The position numbers were made by a program, and so were the translations under genes. From JBBQER01 sp052148155 (GTDB lineage: Bacteria > Actinomycetota > Acidimicrobiia > IMCC26256 > PALSA-610), in assembly GCA_052148155.1 (NCBI GenBank), contig JBKQIY010000227.1:1-64000 (forward strand): a stretch of 64,000 bases of DNA, read 5' to 3'. Below, piece by piece: positions 43,926 to 52,883 of this stretch. Each line of letters begins with the position of its first letter. The stretch's first letter is position 1. The notes beneath the pieces were generated by a model. The model saw only the letters and a list, made by a program, of their open reading frames with translations, was not told the DNA's origin and searched no databases.

Positions 43926-44722
43926 ACCTGGAAGGAACCTGCGTCGTGGTCACCGGCGCCGCGGGAGGGATCGGGGCCGCGCTCGCGAACCGGTTCGCGG
44001 CCCAGGGCTGTCGGGCGGTCGTCGTCGCCGACCGCGACGGGCAAGGCGCCGAAACCGTCGCCGGCGACATCGCGTCGCGATCGTCCGCCGAAGCGATGGC
44101 CGTGACCTGCGACGTGACGCGCGAGTCGGAACTGCAGGCGCTCATCGATGCAACCGAACATCGATTCGGGCCGATCGACCTGTTCTGTTCGAACGCGGGC
44201 GTGATCACGCTCGGCGGAGCCGACGCCTCCGACCAAGAGTGGCAGCTCAGCCTCGACGTGAACGTGATGGCCCACGTGTACGCGGCGCGAATTCTGGTCC
44301 CGCGGATGCTCGAACGGGGCGGCGGCTATCTCCTCCAAACCGCGTCGGCGGCCGGTCTGCTGACCCAGCTCGGTTCGGCGCCGTATTCGGTCACCAAACA
44401 TGCCGCGTTCGCGTTCGCTGAATGGTTGGCGATCACCTACGGCGACCGGGGACTCAAAGTGTCGGTCCTCGCGCCGCAGGCCGTCCGTACCGCCATGACC
44501 GCCGGAGTCGTCGACGGCGGCGTTGCGGGAGTCGACGGGATGCTCGAACCCGAAGCGGTCGCCGACGCGGTCGTCGCGGGCCTCGAGTCGGAGTCGTTTC
44601 TGATCCTGCCTCACCCGCAGGTCCTCGAGTATTTCCAGCGTAAGGCGTCCGACTACGAACGGTGGCTGCGAGGGATGCGTCGCCTGCAATCGCATTTCGG
44701 TGGCGTCGGTGAGCTCACCTGA
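43922..44722 (+). CDS. Short-chain dehydrogenase/reductase
   Basis: A 266-residue classical SDR. The cofactor motif TGAAGGIG is near residue 12, NAG near 90, catalytic Ser in TASAAG (about 139), and YSVTK (Tyr and Lys about 153-157). The Asp in VVADRDG just after strand 2 suggests NAD(H). It oxidises or reduces a hydroxyl/keto group; substrate unknown. Translationally coupled to the kinase (ATGA) and followed after 33 bp by a crotonase gene. Confidence 0.87.
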   Translation: MNLEGTCVVVTGAAGGIGAALANRFAAQGCRAVVVADRDGQGAETVAGDIASRSSAEAMAVTCDVTRESELQALIDATEHRFGPIDLFCSNAGVITLGGADASDQEWQLSLDVNVMAHVYAARILVPRMLERGGGYLLQTASAAGLLTQLGSAPYSVTKHAAFAFAEWLAITYGDRGLKVSVLAPQAVRTAMTAGVVDGGVAGVDGMLEPEAVADAVVAGLESESFLILPHPQVLEYFQRKASDYERWLRGMRRLQSHFGGVGELT

Positions 44723-44742
44723 GCTTCGCCCAGGTCGAGCGA

Positions 44743-44748
44743 TAGGTT
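44743..44748 (+). promoter_or_regulatory. Leaderless -10 box for the crotonase gene
   Basis: TAGGTT ending 7 nt before the ATG at 44756. No Shine-Dalgarno is present. This may allow expression separate from the upstream SDR gene. Confidence 0.35.
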
Positions 44749-44755
44749 CGTGCAC

Positions 44756-45589
44756 ATGAGCGAACCTCTCGTGCTGGCCGACGATCCGCGGCCACGCGTG
44801 CGGCGGATCACCCTGAACCGTCCCGAAAAACGCAACGCGATGAGCAACCGGGTGCGCGTCGAACTGTTCGACGAGGTACGCCGCGCCGACCAGGACCACG
44901 ACGTCAGCGTCATCGTGATCCGGGGCGCCGGTTCGTGCTTCTCGGCCGGCTACGACCTGAATCCCGATCCCGACCAGCCTTTGCCGCGACCGATCGCGAT
45001 CCGCGACGGGTTCTGGAGCCGATCGTTGGTCGAAGGCTGGTTCGAGTTCATGGACATGGCCACGCCGATCATCGCCCAAGTGCACGGCTACTGCCTCGCC
45101 GGAGGATCGGAGCTCGCGGCAGCCTGCGACCTGTGCTACGTCGCCGACGACGCCACCATCGGCTATCCGCCGGTGCGCACCATGTCGCCGCCCGATCTGT
45201 TGTGGCAGCCATGGTTCATGGGGATACGCCGCGCGATGGAGGCCGTCCTGACCGGAGATTCGATGACCGGCCTCGAAGCCGTCGAGGCCGGATTCGCGAA
45301 CCGTGCCTTCCCGGCCGACCAGCTCGACGTCGAAGTGCTCGACGTCGCCGAACGGGTCGCGCAGATCCCCGGCGACCTCCTGACGCTCAACAAACGGACC
45401 GTGCACCGCGCGATGGAAGCCCAAGGCATGCGGACCGGCTTGCGGGCGACCACCGAGCTGCAGGCGCTCGGCCTGCACCAACGATCGTCGAAGGAGTACA
45501 TGCCCAAGCTGCGTTCCGAAGGCGTCAAAGGTGCCGTCGACGCCCGCGACGCCCCGTTCGGCGACGGCCGGACGGCTCCGTCGTCATGA
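44756..45589 (+). CDS. Crotonase-family protein
   Basis: A 277-residue crotonase-fold protein: LNRPEKRNAMS, the oxyanion-hole GAGSCFSAGYDLN (about residues 61-73) and VHGYCLAGGSELAAACDLCYV (about 111-131). The active-site region reads GYPPVRTMSPPDLLWQPWFMG rather than the Glu-containing PELG of typical hydratases, so a different reaction is likely. Coupled by a 4-nt overlap to the following peptidase gene. Confidence 0.84.
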   Translation: MSEPLVLADDPRPRVRRITLNRPEKRNAMSNRVRVELFDEVRRADQDHDVSVIVIRGAGSCFSAGYDLNPDPDQPLPRPIAIRDGFWSRSLVEGWFEFMDMATPIIAQVHGYCLAGGSELAAACDLCYVADDATIGYPPVRTMSPPDLLWQPWFMGIRRAMEAVLTGDSMTGLEAVEAGFANRAFPADQLDVEVLDVAERVAQIPGDLLTLNKRTVHRAMEAQGMRTGLRATTELQALGLHQRSSKEYMPKLRSEGVKGAVDARDAPFGDGRTAPSS

Positions 45590-46986
45590 CCGACGTCGTC
45601 GACGCCGTCCATGCGGTCGACGGCGCGCAAGACCAAGCGCGGGCCGAGCTCGAATCGTTGGTATGCATCCCGAGCATCAGCGCCGATCCCGACCGCCGCG
45701 ACGACGTGCGCGCCAGCGCCGAGGCGACCGCCGAGCTGCTGCGGGCCCACGGTCTCGAATCGGTCCGGTTGGCCGCGGTCGACGGCTCACATCCCTACGT
45801 GATCGGCGAATGGATGCACGCCGGGCCCGGGGCGCCCACCGTCTTGTTGTACGCGCACCACGACGTCCAACCTCCCGGCATCGTCGACAACTGGGACAGC
45901 GACCCGTTCGAACCGTGCGAACGCGGCGGCCGCCTCTACGGCCGCGGCAGCGCCGACGACAAAGCGGGAGGCGTCGCGCACGCGCATGCGGTGTCGGCGT
46001 GGCTGAACACGAGCGGCGCCGTTCCCTGCAACGTACGAGTCCTCATCGAAGGCGAAGAAGAGATCGGTTCGCCGACGTTGGGGGCGTTTCTCGAAACGCA
46101 CCTCGACGAGCTCCGCGCCGACGTGCTCGTCCTCGCCGACGCCGGGAACTGGAAGGTCGGTGTCCCCGGACTGACCTACTCGTTGCGGGGCCTCGCCGCG
46201 GCCGACATCGAACTCCGCGCGCTCGACGGGCCCGTCCATTCGGGGATGGCCGGCGGTGCCGTGCCCGACCCGGTCGTCGCGTTGGCGCAGGTGTTGGCAT
46301 CACTCGTCGACGCCAACGGCGACGTCGCGATCGACGGCGTGTGGGACGACGTCCGCCAGCCGAGCGAGTCCGAACGGGCTCCGATCCCCGGCCTCGACGA
46401 CGACCCCGACGGATTCGGGCGGGCGATGGGGCTCCGTCCCGGCGTCGAACTGGTCGGCGATCCGGACGCGACCCTGCACGAACGGCTGTGGTTCCGGCCG
46501 TCGCTGACCGTCATCGGTATCGACGCACACCCGATCAAAGGTTCGTCGAACCAAGTGATCGCCCGCGCCGCGGCGCGGGTGAGCCTGCGGCTGGCGTCGG
46601 GCCAAGAACCTGATCGCGTCGTCGCACAGCTCCGCGCCCACGTCGAACAGCACACACCATGGGGTCTGGAGCTGCACTTCCAGGCACTCGAAGGCGCCCC
46701 CGCATGGCAGACCGATCCGACCGGACCTGCGTTCGACGCGGCGCGGCGCGCACTGCGCGCCGGTTTCGGAACCGACCCGGTGTTGATGGGAGTGGGCGGC
46801 TCGATCCCGTTCGTCGGTCCGTTCGCCGACGCATTCGGTGGCATCCCCGCGCTGCTGCTCGGACCCGCGGATCCGCACAGCCGCATCCACGGCGAGAACG
46901 AGAGCCTCCATCTGGGCGACTGGCACAAACTCATCGTCAGCGAGGTGCACCTCCTCGACGCGCTCGCCTCGACGCACACGCCCTGA
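45586..46986 (+). CDS. M20-family metallopeptidase (dipeptidase)
   Basis: A 466-residue di-zinc peptidase. The metal motifs are LLYAHHDVQPPG (His, Asp), GRGSADDKAG (bridging Asp), EGEEEIGSP (general-base Glu and ligand) and HGENESLHLGDW near the C-terminus. The lid domain is at about 215-340, starting HSGMAGG. The layout matches M20 dipeptidases/carnosinase-like enzymes that act on short peptides or N-acyl amino acids. ATG at 45586 overlaps the crotonase stop. Last gene of the four-gene run from 43113. Confidence 0.87.
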   Translation: MTDVVDAVHAVDGAQDQARAELESLVCIPSISADPDRRDDVRASAEATAELLRAHGLESVRLAAVDGSHPYVIGEWMHAGPGAPTVLLYAHHDVQPPGIVDNWDSDPFEPCERGGRLYGRGSADDKAGGVAHAHAVSAWLNTSGAVPCNVRVLIEGEEEIGSPTLGAFLETHLDELRADVLVLADAGNWKVGVPGLTYSLRGLAAADIELRALDGPVHSGMAGGAVPDPVVALAQVLASLVDANGDVAIDGVWDDVRQPSESERAPIPGLDDDPDGFGRAMGLRPGVELVGDPDATLHERLWFRPSLTVIGIDAHPIKGSSNQVIARAAARVSLRLASGQEPDRVVAQLRAHVEQHTPWGLELHFQALEGAPAWQTDPTGPAFDAARRALRAGFGTDPVLMGVGGSIPFVGPFADAFGGIPALLLGPADPHSRIHGENESLHLGDWHKLIVSEVHLLDALASTHTP

Positions 46987-47386
46987 CCGGTCGCTGAAGC
47001 GCAACGACATCCGGCCCGCCCCGACCGGTCGACGCGACGGCGTGCAGCCCCGACGGTGCCCGCCGAACCCTCCCGAGCTGACCGAAATGTGCGATTCGCG
47101 CGGCGCCGGGGGGACCAACATCGAAAATGGCGCGACGGCACTAGCGCCGGACGCGCCCGCCCGCCCGAAACCGGCACCGACGCGGGTCGCGGCGAACGCG
47201 TCTGACTAGTTATTAGTAGCTAGATACAGCCGGAACGCGGGGCCTGGATTCGGGCTTCGTCACGTCCGACCCCTACCGTCACCGGCTGCTTCCCCGGTCA
47301 GCGCGCGCATGCGCGCTCACCGCGGTCGCCTATTCGAGCAGCGGCCGGCAATGGACGCAGGCCGCGTGAGGGCGGAGGAATCACCC
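46987..47386 (+). other. Upstream region of the propeller/transglycosylase gene
   Basis: About 400 bp without a gene. It contains an AT-rich stretch at about 47207-47227 (likely promoter) and the perfect palindrome GCGCGCATGCGCGC at 47303-47316. Wall-hydrolase genes of this type are often under a c-di-AMP riboswitch, but I could not identify that consensus here. Confidence 0.4.
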
Positions 47387-48739
47387 ATGACGACCAAACT
47401 GTCGCGCGAGCACGCGCTCGAGCATCGTCGGACCCCCGACACCGACGTCGCCCAGTGCGCGAGCCCGGTCGTGTCCGACCGGCGTGTCGCCTCGGTCGCC
47501 TCGTTCGCGTCCGGCGCGTCCGGCAGGGCCACGAGCGGCGGACGCGCCAGTCGAGTTGGTCGCTTGCGGGCGCGACGGGCGCGGAGCGCACGGTGGCGGC
47601 GTGCCAGCGCGGCCCTCGGCGCGGTCGTCTTCGCCGGACTGGGGAGCGTCACGTTGGTGAGCAGCGCAGCCGTCGCGGACACCAGCCCGGCGCCGAACTC
47701 TGTGCAAGCGTTCGGCAACGCGCCGCTGTTGGGCTCCGACTCCGCGGTCGCGCTCCATGCCGGCGTGGTCGGCATCGCGGCCGATCCCGCCGGGCGGGGG
47801 TATTGGCTGGTCGGCGCGGACGGCGGCATCTTCGCGTTCGGTGGCGCACCGTTTTACGGCTCGACCGGCGGCGAGCACCTGAACGCACCCGTCGTGGGTA
47901 TGGCCGCTACCCCCGACGGGGGTGGCTACTGGCTGGTCGGCGCGGACGGTGGGGTTTTCGCGTTCGGTGACGCACCGTTTGAAGGCTCGACCGCAAATGT
48001 CACGCTCGCGGCGCCGATCGTCGCGATCGTCCCGACCGCCGACGGGCAGGGTTACTGGCTGGTCGGCGCGGACGGCGGCATCTTCGCGTTCGGTGACGCA
48101 CCGTTTTACGGCTCGACCGCAGGCGTCACGCTCGCAGCCCCGATCGTGGGTGCCGCGCTGACATCGACCGGGCACGGATACTGGCTCGTCGGCGCCGACG
48201 GCGGCGTTTTCGCGTTCGGTGACGCATCCTTTTTCGGCTCCCAACTCGACCCTGGACATTCGGTGGTCGGTATCGCCGCGTCGCGCGACGGCGACGGCTA
48301 CTGGGTCGCACGCGCCGACGGCAGCGTGGCCGGCTTCGCGACGGCGGTGGCCGGGAACGCATCGACGATCGACGCGAATCTCGTCCATCCGGACACGGTC
48401 GGCATCGCTGCCAGTGCTGGCGGCGGCTACTGGTTGGCGCAAGGCGCGGCCGAGGAGACCTCGTCGTTGGCGAACGATCGGTTCCTGGTGTGCACACGGG
48501 CGCACGAGTCCAACATGGCCGGCGGTTACCGTGCGGTCAGCCCGGGCGGTACCTACCGGGGCGCATACCAGTTCGACCAGTCCACCTGGGACGGCGCGGC
48601 CCGGCTCGCCGGACGTGACGATCTCGTCGGCGTCGATCCGGCCGCCGCCGCGCCGGCCGACCAGGACCTCGTCGCGATCACGCTGTTCCACGAGCTCGGC
48701 GCCCAACCGTGGGGCGACCGCTGCCGCGGCCTGGAATGA
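47387..48739 (+). CDS. Secreted beta-propeller protein with C-terminal transglycosylase-like domain
   Basis: A 450-residue exported protein. A long basic head and hydrophobic segment (about 75-95, ending AAVADT) form the export signal. Residues about 105-345 hold six to seven repeats with the core GYWLVGADGGIFAFGDAPFYGS, probably a beta-propeller. The last 85 residues (FLVCTRAHESNMAGGYRAVS...GAYQFDQSTWDGAA...QPWGDRC) match an Rpf/lysozyme-like transglycosylase domain, with the catalytic Glu in HES and a flanking Cys pair. It probably cleaves peptidoglycan at the cell surface, the propeller providing anchoring. GGAGGAA lies 7 nt before the ATG at 47387. Confidence 0.87.
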   Translation: MTTKLSREHALEHRRTPDTDVAQCASPVVSDRRVASVASFASGASGRATSGGRASRVGRLRARRARSARWRRASAALGAVVFAGLGSVTLVSSAAVADTSPAPNSVQAFGNAPLLGSDSAVALHAGVVGIAADPAGRGYWLVGADGGIFAFGGAPFYGSTGGEHLNAPVVGMAATPDGGGYWLVGADGGVFAFGDAPFEGSTANVTLAAPIVAIVPTADGQGYWLVGADGGIFAFGDAPFYGSTAGVTLAAPIVGAALTSTGHGYWLVGADGGVFAFGDASFFGSQLDPGHSVVGIAASRDGDGYWVARADGSVAGFATAVAGNASTIDANLVHPDTVGIAASAGGGYWLAQGAAEETSSLANDRFLVCTRAHESNMAGGYRAVSPGGTYRGAYQFDQSTWDGAARLAGRDDLVGVDPAAAAPADQDLVAITLFHELGAQPWGDRCRGLE

Positions 48740-48757
48740 GTGACCTGCGGATGCCCA

Positions 48758-48763
48758 TATGGT
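48758..48763 (+). promoter_or_regulatory. Leaderless -10 box for the ABC1 kinase gene
   Basis: TATGGT followed by 6 nt and the ATG at 48770; no Shine-Dalgarno sequence is present. Confidence 0.4.
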
Positions 48764-48769
48764 TTCGCT

Positions 48770-50362
48770 ATGGATCCGTCCGCCGCTTCGCCTGATCTGG
48801 CGATCGGATCGTTCAGCGATCACGGCCCGTGGGTCGTCGTACCGGACGAGATGACCTGGCGGGCCGACGTCGCCCGTCGGCGTGTCCTCGCCCGCGACGA
48901 GTTTCCGCTCTGGCTGCAACGCGAGACGCTGCCGCCGCTCGGCCGGCTCGCGTCGGTGGTCAGCCGGGTCGGGGTCGCGCTCGGCGCCTGGTACTGCCTC
49001 GACCGGCGCCGCGGCGCCGAGTACGGACGGCGCGGACTGTCCCGCCGTCTGCGTCACGCGTTCGCGACGCTCGGCCCGACCTACATCAAGCTCGGTCAGA
49101 TCATCTCCGGTGGTGAAGGACTGTTCCCGCCCGAGTTGGTCACCGAGTTCAAAATGTTGCGCGATCGGGTCCCACCCGAGCCGTTCGACGTCGTCCGGCG
49201 CGTCGTCGAACTCGACCTCGGCCGCTCACTCGACGACGTGTTCGAACGGTTCGAGCGCACCCCGATCGCGGCGGCGTCGATCGCGCAGGTGCATGCGGCC
49301 CGTCTCCGCACCGGCGAAGAGGTGGTCGTCAAGGTGCAGCGGCCCCAGGTGGCTCGCCTCGTACGCGAAGACATCCGCGCTATGTCCTGGCTCGCGCCCC
49401 GTCTGGTGGGCCGGATCCCGGTCGCGGCGCTCGCCAATCCGCCGGCGCTGGTCGAACTGTTCGCGGAGACGATCGTCGAGGAGCTCGACTTCTGCTTGGA
49501 AGCGCAGAACATGCTCGACATCGCCGCAGTGCTCGCCGGGACCGATCAGCGGGCCACGATCGTGCCCCGTCCCCATCCGACGCTCGTGACCCGACGGGTG
49601 CTGGTCATGGAACGACTCGACGGGATCCCCTGGGACGACGTCAGCGCGATGAAAGACGCCGGCGTCGACACCGAAGCGGTCCTGCACGCCGGGCTCGTAA
49701 GTTTCATGGAAGGCGCCATGTTGTACGGCGTCTTCCACGGCGACCTGCACGGCGGCAACCTCATGGTCCAGCCCGACGGACGTACCGTCCTCATGGATTT
49801 CGGCATCACCGGCCGCCTCGACGAAACCAAACGGCTCGCGTTCTTGATGCTGTTGGTCGGAGCGACGAGCGGCGACACGATGGGTCAGCTGCGCGCATTG
49901 CGCGACCTTGGCGCCTTCCCGCCCGACACCGACCTCAACGCGGTGTTCACCGGTCTGGGCCTGGACCGCACGATCGATCCCACGATGCTCTCCGCCGACG
50001 AGCTCGTCCACGAACTCCAGGACCTGACGAAAAAGCTGCTCGCCTACGGCGCCCGCGCCCCGAAAGAGCTCATGCTGTTCGTGAAAAACATGATGTTCCT
50101 CGACGGCGCGATCGCTCGTCTGGCACCCGACCTCGACATCCTCGAGGAGATCCAACGGGTGCATACCGAGATCGCGGCCCGGCACGGCATCCGCCTCGCC
50201 AACGAACTCGGTATCGATCCTGCGGTCACCGCCCAGTTCGACATGAACGCCGTGAAGGCCGCGATGGGTGTCCCCGACGTCGATCGGCTCACCTATCGCG
50301 AGGTGCAAGAACGCCGAGAGCTCATCCGACAGCGCTTGGAAGAAAAGCGCAAACGCGCGTAG
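48770..50362 (+). CDS. ABC1/UbiB-family atypical kinase
   Basis: A 530-residue protein with all UbiB marks: the KxGQ segment YIKLGQIISGGEGLFPPEL near residue 110, the Ala-rich loop AAASIAQVHAAR near 168, ATP lysine in VVVKVQRP, EELDFCLEAQN, catalytic HGDLHGGNLMV near 325 and LMDFGITGRL. UbiB proteins are ATPases that support quinone or isoprenoid lipid metabolism at the membrane. Unlike many homologues it has no evident C-terminal membrane helix pair; it ends in a charged coiled-coil-like tail. The following SnoaL gene starts 9 nt later. Confidence 0.9.
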   Translation: MDPSAASPDLAIGSFSDHGPWVVVPDEMTWRADVARRRVLARDEFPLWLQRETLPPLGRLASVVSRVGVALGAWYCLDRRRGAEYGRRGLSRRLRHAFATLGPTYIKLGQIISGGEGLFPPELVTEFKMLRDRVPPEPFDVVRRVVELDLGRSLDDVFERFERTPIAAASIAQVHAARLRTGEEVVVKVQRPQVARLVREDIRAMSWLAPRLVGRIPVAALANPPALVELFAETIVEELDFCLEAQNMLDIAAVLAGTDQRATIVPRPHPTLVTRRVLVMERLDGIPWDDVSAMKDAGVDTEAVLHAGLVSFMEGAMLYGVFHGDLHGGNLMVQPDGRTVLMDFGITGRLDETKRLAFLMLLVGATSGDTMGQLRALRDLGAFPPDTDLNAVFTGLGLDRTIDPTMLSADELVHELQDLTKKLLAYGARAPKELMLFVKNMMFLDGAIARLAPDLDILEEIQRVHTEIAARHGIRLANELGIDPAVTAQFDMNAVKAAMGVPDVDRLTYREVQERRELIRQRLEEKRKRA

Positions 50363-50365
50363 GTT
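50360..50365 (+). promoter_or_regulatory. Leaderless -10 box overlapping the UbiB stop codon
   Basis: TAGGTT includes the TAG stop of the kinase gene and is followed by 6 nt and the ATG at 50372. Confidence 0.35.
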
Positions 50366-50371
50366 CGCGAC

Positions 50372-50914
50372 ATGACGACGTTCGATCTCGACGAAGTACA
50401 AGCCGCGTTCCGCAACTACTGGGCGCTCGGCGCGGTCGGTGAAGACTGGAACGCCTGGTGCGACGAATCCTTCACCGAAGACGTGACCTACATCGAGCAC
50501 ATTCTCGGCAACAAGCACGGCCGCGAAGAGGTACGCGCGTGGATCAACGCGACGATGGAGGAATACGGCGCGATCTACACGGCCTACGAGTGGCACACCG
50601 CGACCACCGACGGACGAGTCATCGTCTACATGCAGAACCGACGCGACCATCCCGACGCCGCCCAACCACCGATCGATTTTCCCGGCATCACGATCCTGCA
50701 ATACGCCGGTGACGGAAAGTTCTCGCTCGAAGAGGACTTCTGGTCGTTGCCGGAAGGCATCGAGACCGCCAAACGGTCCGCAGCGGCGTACCGCGAGATC
50801 GATACGTCGTTCCCGGCCCGACGCACACGGCGCAACTGGGGCACCGGTCCGGACTGGACCCAAGGCGCACCGACCTACGCCGACAGCCGCGGCGCGCGGC
50901 GAGCCAAAAGCTAA
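50372..50914 (+). CDS. SnoaL-like (NTF2-fold) protein
   Basis: A 180-residue soluble protein with a cone-shaped NTF2-like fold: helices at the start (FRNYWALGAVGEDWNAWCDESF), then strands TEDVTYIEHILG, GREEVRAWI, EWHTATTDGRVIVYMQNRRD and the closing FPGITILQYAGDGKFSLEEDFWS. Related proteins are hydroxysteroid isomerases, polyketide cyclases or limonene-epoxide hydrolases; the substrate is not predictable. The tail is basic and probably disordered. Sits between the UbiB and Fpg/Nei genes. Confidence 0.8.
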   Translation: MTTFDLDEVQAAFRNYWALGAVGEDWNAWCDESFTEDVTYIEHILGNKHGREEVRAWINATMEEYGAIYTAYEWHTATTDGRVIVYMQNRRDHPDAAQPPIDFPGITILQYAGDGKFSLEEDFWSLPEGIETAKRSAAAYREIDTSFPARRTRRNWGTGPDWTQGAPTYADSRGARRAKS

Positions 50915-50926
50915 GGAGCGCATGTC

Positions 50927-51772
50927 GTGCCGGAAATGCCGCAGATGCAGGCATTGGCCGAGCGTCTCGAAGCCTGGCTGGCCGGCGCCTCGTTCGAAGG
51001 CTTCGATCCACTCGGATTCAGCGGCCTGAAGACCGCGGTCCCGCCCGCCGACGAACTGTCCGGACGTCGGCTCGGCCAGGTCCGTCGACGCGCCAAGTAC
51101 GTCATCTTCGACTTCGACGGCGAACCGGAACGCCGCATCGTGTTCCACCTCTCCCAAGCCGGTCGCGTCGACTTCGAAACGCCGCCCAAACACACCAAGC
51201 CCAAAGGTTCGGTCGTCCGTTGGCGTTTCTCGAACGACAAGGCGGTCCTCGTGCGGGAGTTCGGCACCGAACGCAAGGCCGGCTGGTGGGTACTCGGCCC
51301 CGGCGACGAGGGACCGCTCGCGACGCTCGGGCCGGAAGTCGAAAGCGACGAGTTCGCGCAGTGGCTGCGCTCCAGCGACGACAGCCGGCGTGTGCACACG
51401 ATCCTGCGCGACCAGCACACCGTCGCCGGCGTCGGCCGCGGCTACGCCGACGATGCGCTCCACCGCGCGCACCTGTCCCCGTACGCGTCGCTCAAATCTC
51501 TCACGGCCGACGAACGCGAACGGCTGTTGGAGTCGATCCTCGCCGTCCTCGAAGACGGACTCGTTCGTGAACGCACCCGCGACGGCGGCCTGTCGCAGAA
51601 CAAGCTCGGAGAGCATTTCACCGTGCACGGCAAGGCCGGCCTTCCGTGTCCGGTGTGCGGCGAAGATCTCAAACGGGTGTCGTACGAGTCGCACGAGGTG
51701 GTCTACTGCCCGCACTGCCAAACCGGCGGCAAAGTTCTCGCCGACCGGCGGCTTTCCCGCCTCGTCAAATAG
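50927..51772 (+). CDS. Fpg/Nei-family DNA glycosylase
   Basis: A 281-residue base-excision repair glycosylase. The N-terminus is M-P-E-M-P, giving the Pro2 nucleophile and Glu3 after methionine removal. The helix-two-turn-helix region (VAGVGRGYADDALHRAHLSPY) is at about residues 166-186 and a C-terminal zinc finger CPVCG...YCPHC ends the protein. The second residue pair (PEMPQM rather than PELPEV) and an acidic Lys-poor loop set it apart from the main Fpg (MutM), so it is an additional lineage with unknown lesion preference. GTG at 50927 follows AAGGAG by 8 nt. Confidence 0.87.
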   Translation: MPEMPQMQALAERLEAWLAGASFEGFDPLGFSGLKTAVPPADELSGRRLGQVRRRAKYVIFDFDGEPERRIVFHLSQAGRVDFETPPKHTKPKGSVVRWRFSNDKAVLVREFGTERKAGWWVLGPGDEGPLATLGPEVESDEFAQWLRSSDDSRRVHTILRDQHTVAGVGRGYADDALHRAHLSPYASLKSLTADERERLLESILAVLEDGLVRERTRDGGLSQNKLGEHFTVHGKAGLPCPVCGEDLKRVSYESHEVVYCPHCQTGGKVLADRRLSRLVK

Positions 51773-51816
51773 GCCGCCGAGCAGCCACGCCCGCACCGAC
51801 CCGCGCGACGTCTGCC

Positions 51817-52803
51817 TCAGTGATGGATGGGGCCGGTGTTGACGGCCTCGAACGCGCTGCCGGGCACGGTCTTGAGCTGGTCGAGATCGTTGTCGTTCCA
51901 GCGGGGGTCGGCCGCGCCGCTGATATACCACGAGGATCCGTTGTCGGCGACGATCATCCCGTACTTCTTCAAGGCTTCGAGGATCACCAACGCTTCGCCG
52001 TGGAAACGCGCGAGGGAGTAGCTCGCCTTCAACCGAAGCCGAAGCCCCATCGGAGGAAGGTCAGGATTCGTCGACGACGACGCATAATGCGTCGCCGGGA
52101 AGATGTAGCCGCGCTGGGTCTGCGCGACGGTGAAACGCAGGGCATGATCGATCGTCCCCGTCGCGGTCTCGCCGTAGCGGGCCAGGCCCGGGAAGATCGG
52201 AAGACCGGCCGCGTCGGCTGAGGTCCATCCGAGCGGACGCAGCTTGTTCGAGGTCAAGTTCCAGTTGACTCCCGAACCGGCATCCCAATACGTCCCGCGC
52301 CAGAACGCGTCGTACAGCTCGTAGAGGTGACAGGTCCCGCGCTGGACGACGAGCACGTGACGGTCGCCGGTGCTGGCGGCGCCCCCTTCGACCGGCGCGG
52401 TCGGCGGGATCGGGAACGGACCGGGCGAGCTTTCGTCACCGTACGCGGTGTAATGGATCGGTTCCTTCTTCTCGGTTGCGGGCACGATGATGAACGGAAT
52501 CCCGTACGCGCCGTCGCCGCCGAAGTCGGCATGCAGCATCGTCTTGCCGCCCGTCGCGCTGATGGCGTTGATCATCGCCGCGGAGTCGGAACGCACCGGC
52601 AACTTCGACACGTCTTCGTTCCATGGGCTATTCGACGGAAACACTGGACAGCCGCCGATCGTCGGCGCACTCGAAACGTTCGCGCCCGCGGCCGCGGAAC
52701 TGACATGCGAAGTGGTTCCGGCCAGGAACGGAAACGTCGCCAGGTTGCAAGACGACAGCACGACCGCTGCGAGCGCGGCGAGGGCACACCGTTTCATCAC
52801 CAT
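51817..52803 (-). CDS. Lipoprotein of unknown function
   Basis: A 328-residue lipoprotein with a type II signal peptide and lipobox LSSC (Cys about 19). The mature protein has the segments CPVFPSNSPWNEDVSKLPV, HADFGGDGAYGIPFI, YGDESSPGPFPIP, STGDRHVLVV, SNKLRPLGWTSADAAGLPIFPGL and KYGMIVADNGSSWYISG. I recognise these as a recurring secreted family in bacteria whose function I do not know; several His/Asp/Glu positions could bind a metal or sugar. Divergent from lgt, which would lipidate it. Confidence 0.8.
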   Translation of the reverse strand: MVMKRCALAALAAVVLSSCNLATFPFLAGTTSHVSSAAAGANVSSAPTIGGCPVFPSNSPWNEDVSKLPVRSDSAAMINAISATGGKTMLHADFGGDGAYGIPFIIVPATEKKEPIHYTAYGDESSPGPFPIPPTAPVEGGAASTGDRHVLVVQRGTCHLYELYDAFWRGTYWDAGSGVNWNLTSNKLRPLGWTSADAAGLPIFPGLARYGETATGTIDHALRFTVAQTQRGYIFPATHYASSSTNPDLPPMGLRLRLKASYSLARFHGEALVILEALKKYGMIVADNGSSWYISGAADPRWNDNDLDQLKTVPGSAFEAVNTGPIHH

Positions 52804-52883
52804 CGGCTATCCATCGACCGGCCGGCCCGCCCGCCTTGAACCCGATCGGAGCGGGATCCTGGCCGGTCCTAGGATGCCCGCCG

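Noticed and set aside
46987..47386. Possible c-di-AMP riboswitch before the transglycosylase gene
   Set aside because: Such riboswitches often precede wall-hydrolase genes in actinobacteria, but I could not recognise the conserved core by eye. A covariance-model search would decide.
49226..51931. 901-codon open frame on the minus strand
   Set aside because: It is antisense to the UbiB, SnoaL and Fpg/Nei genes, which all show complete family motifs; low stop frequency at this GC content explains it.
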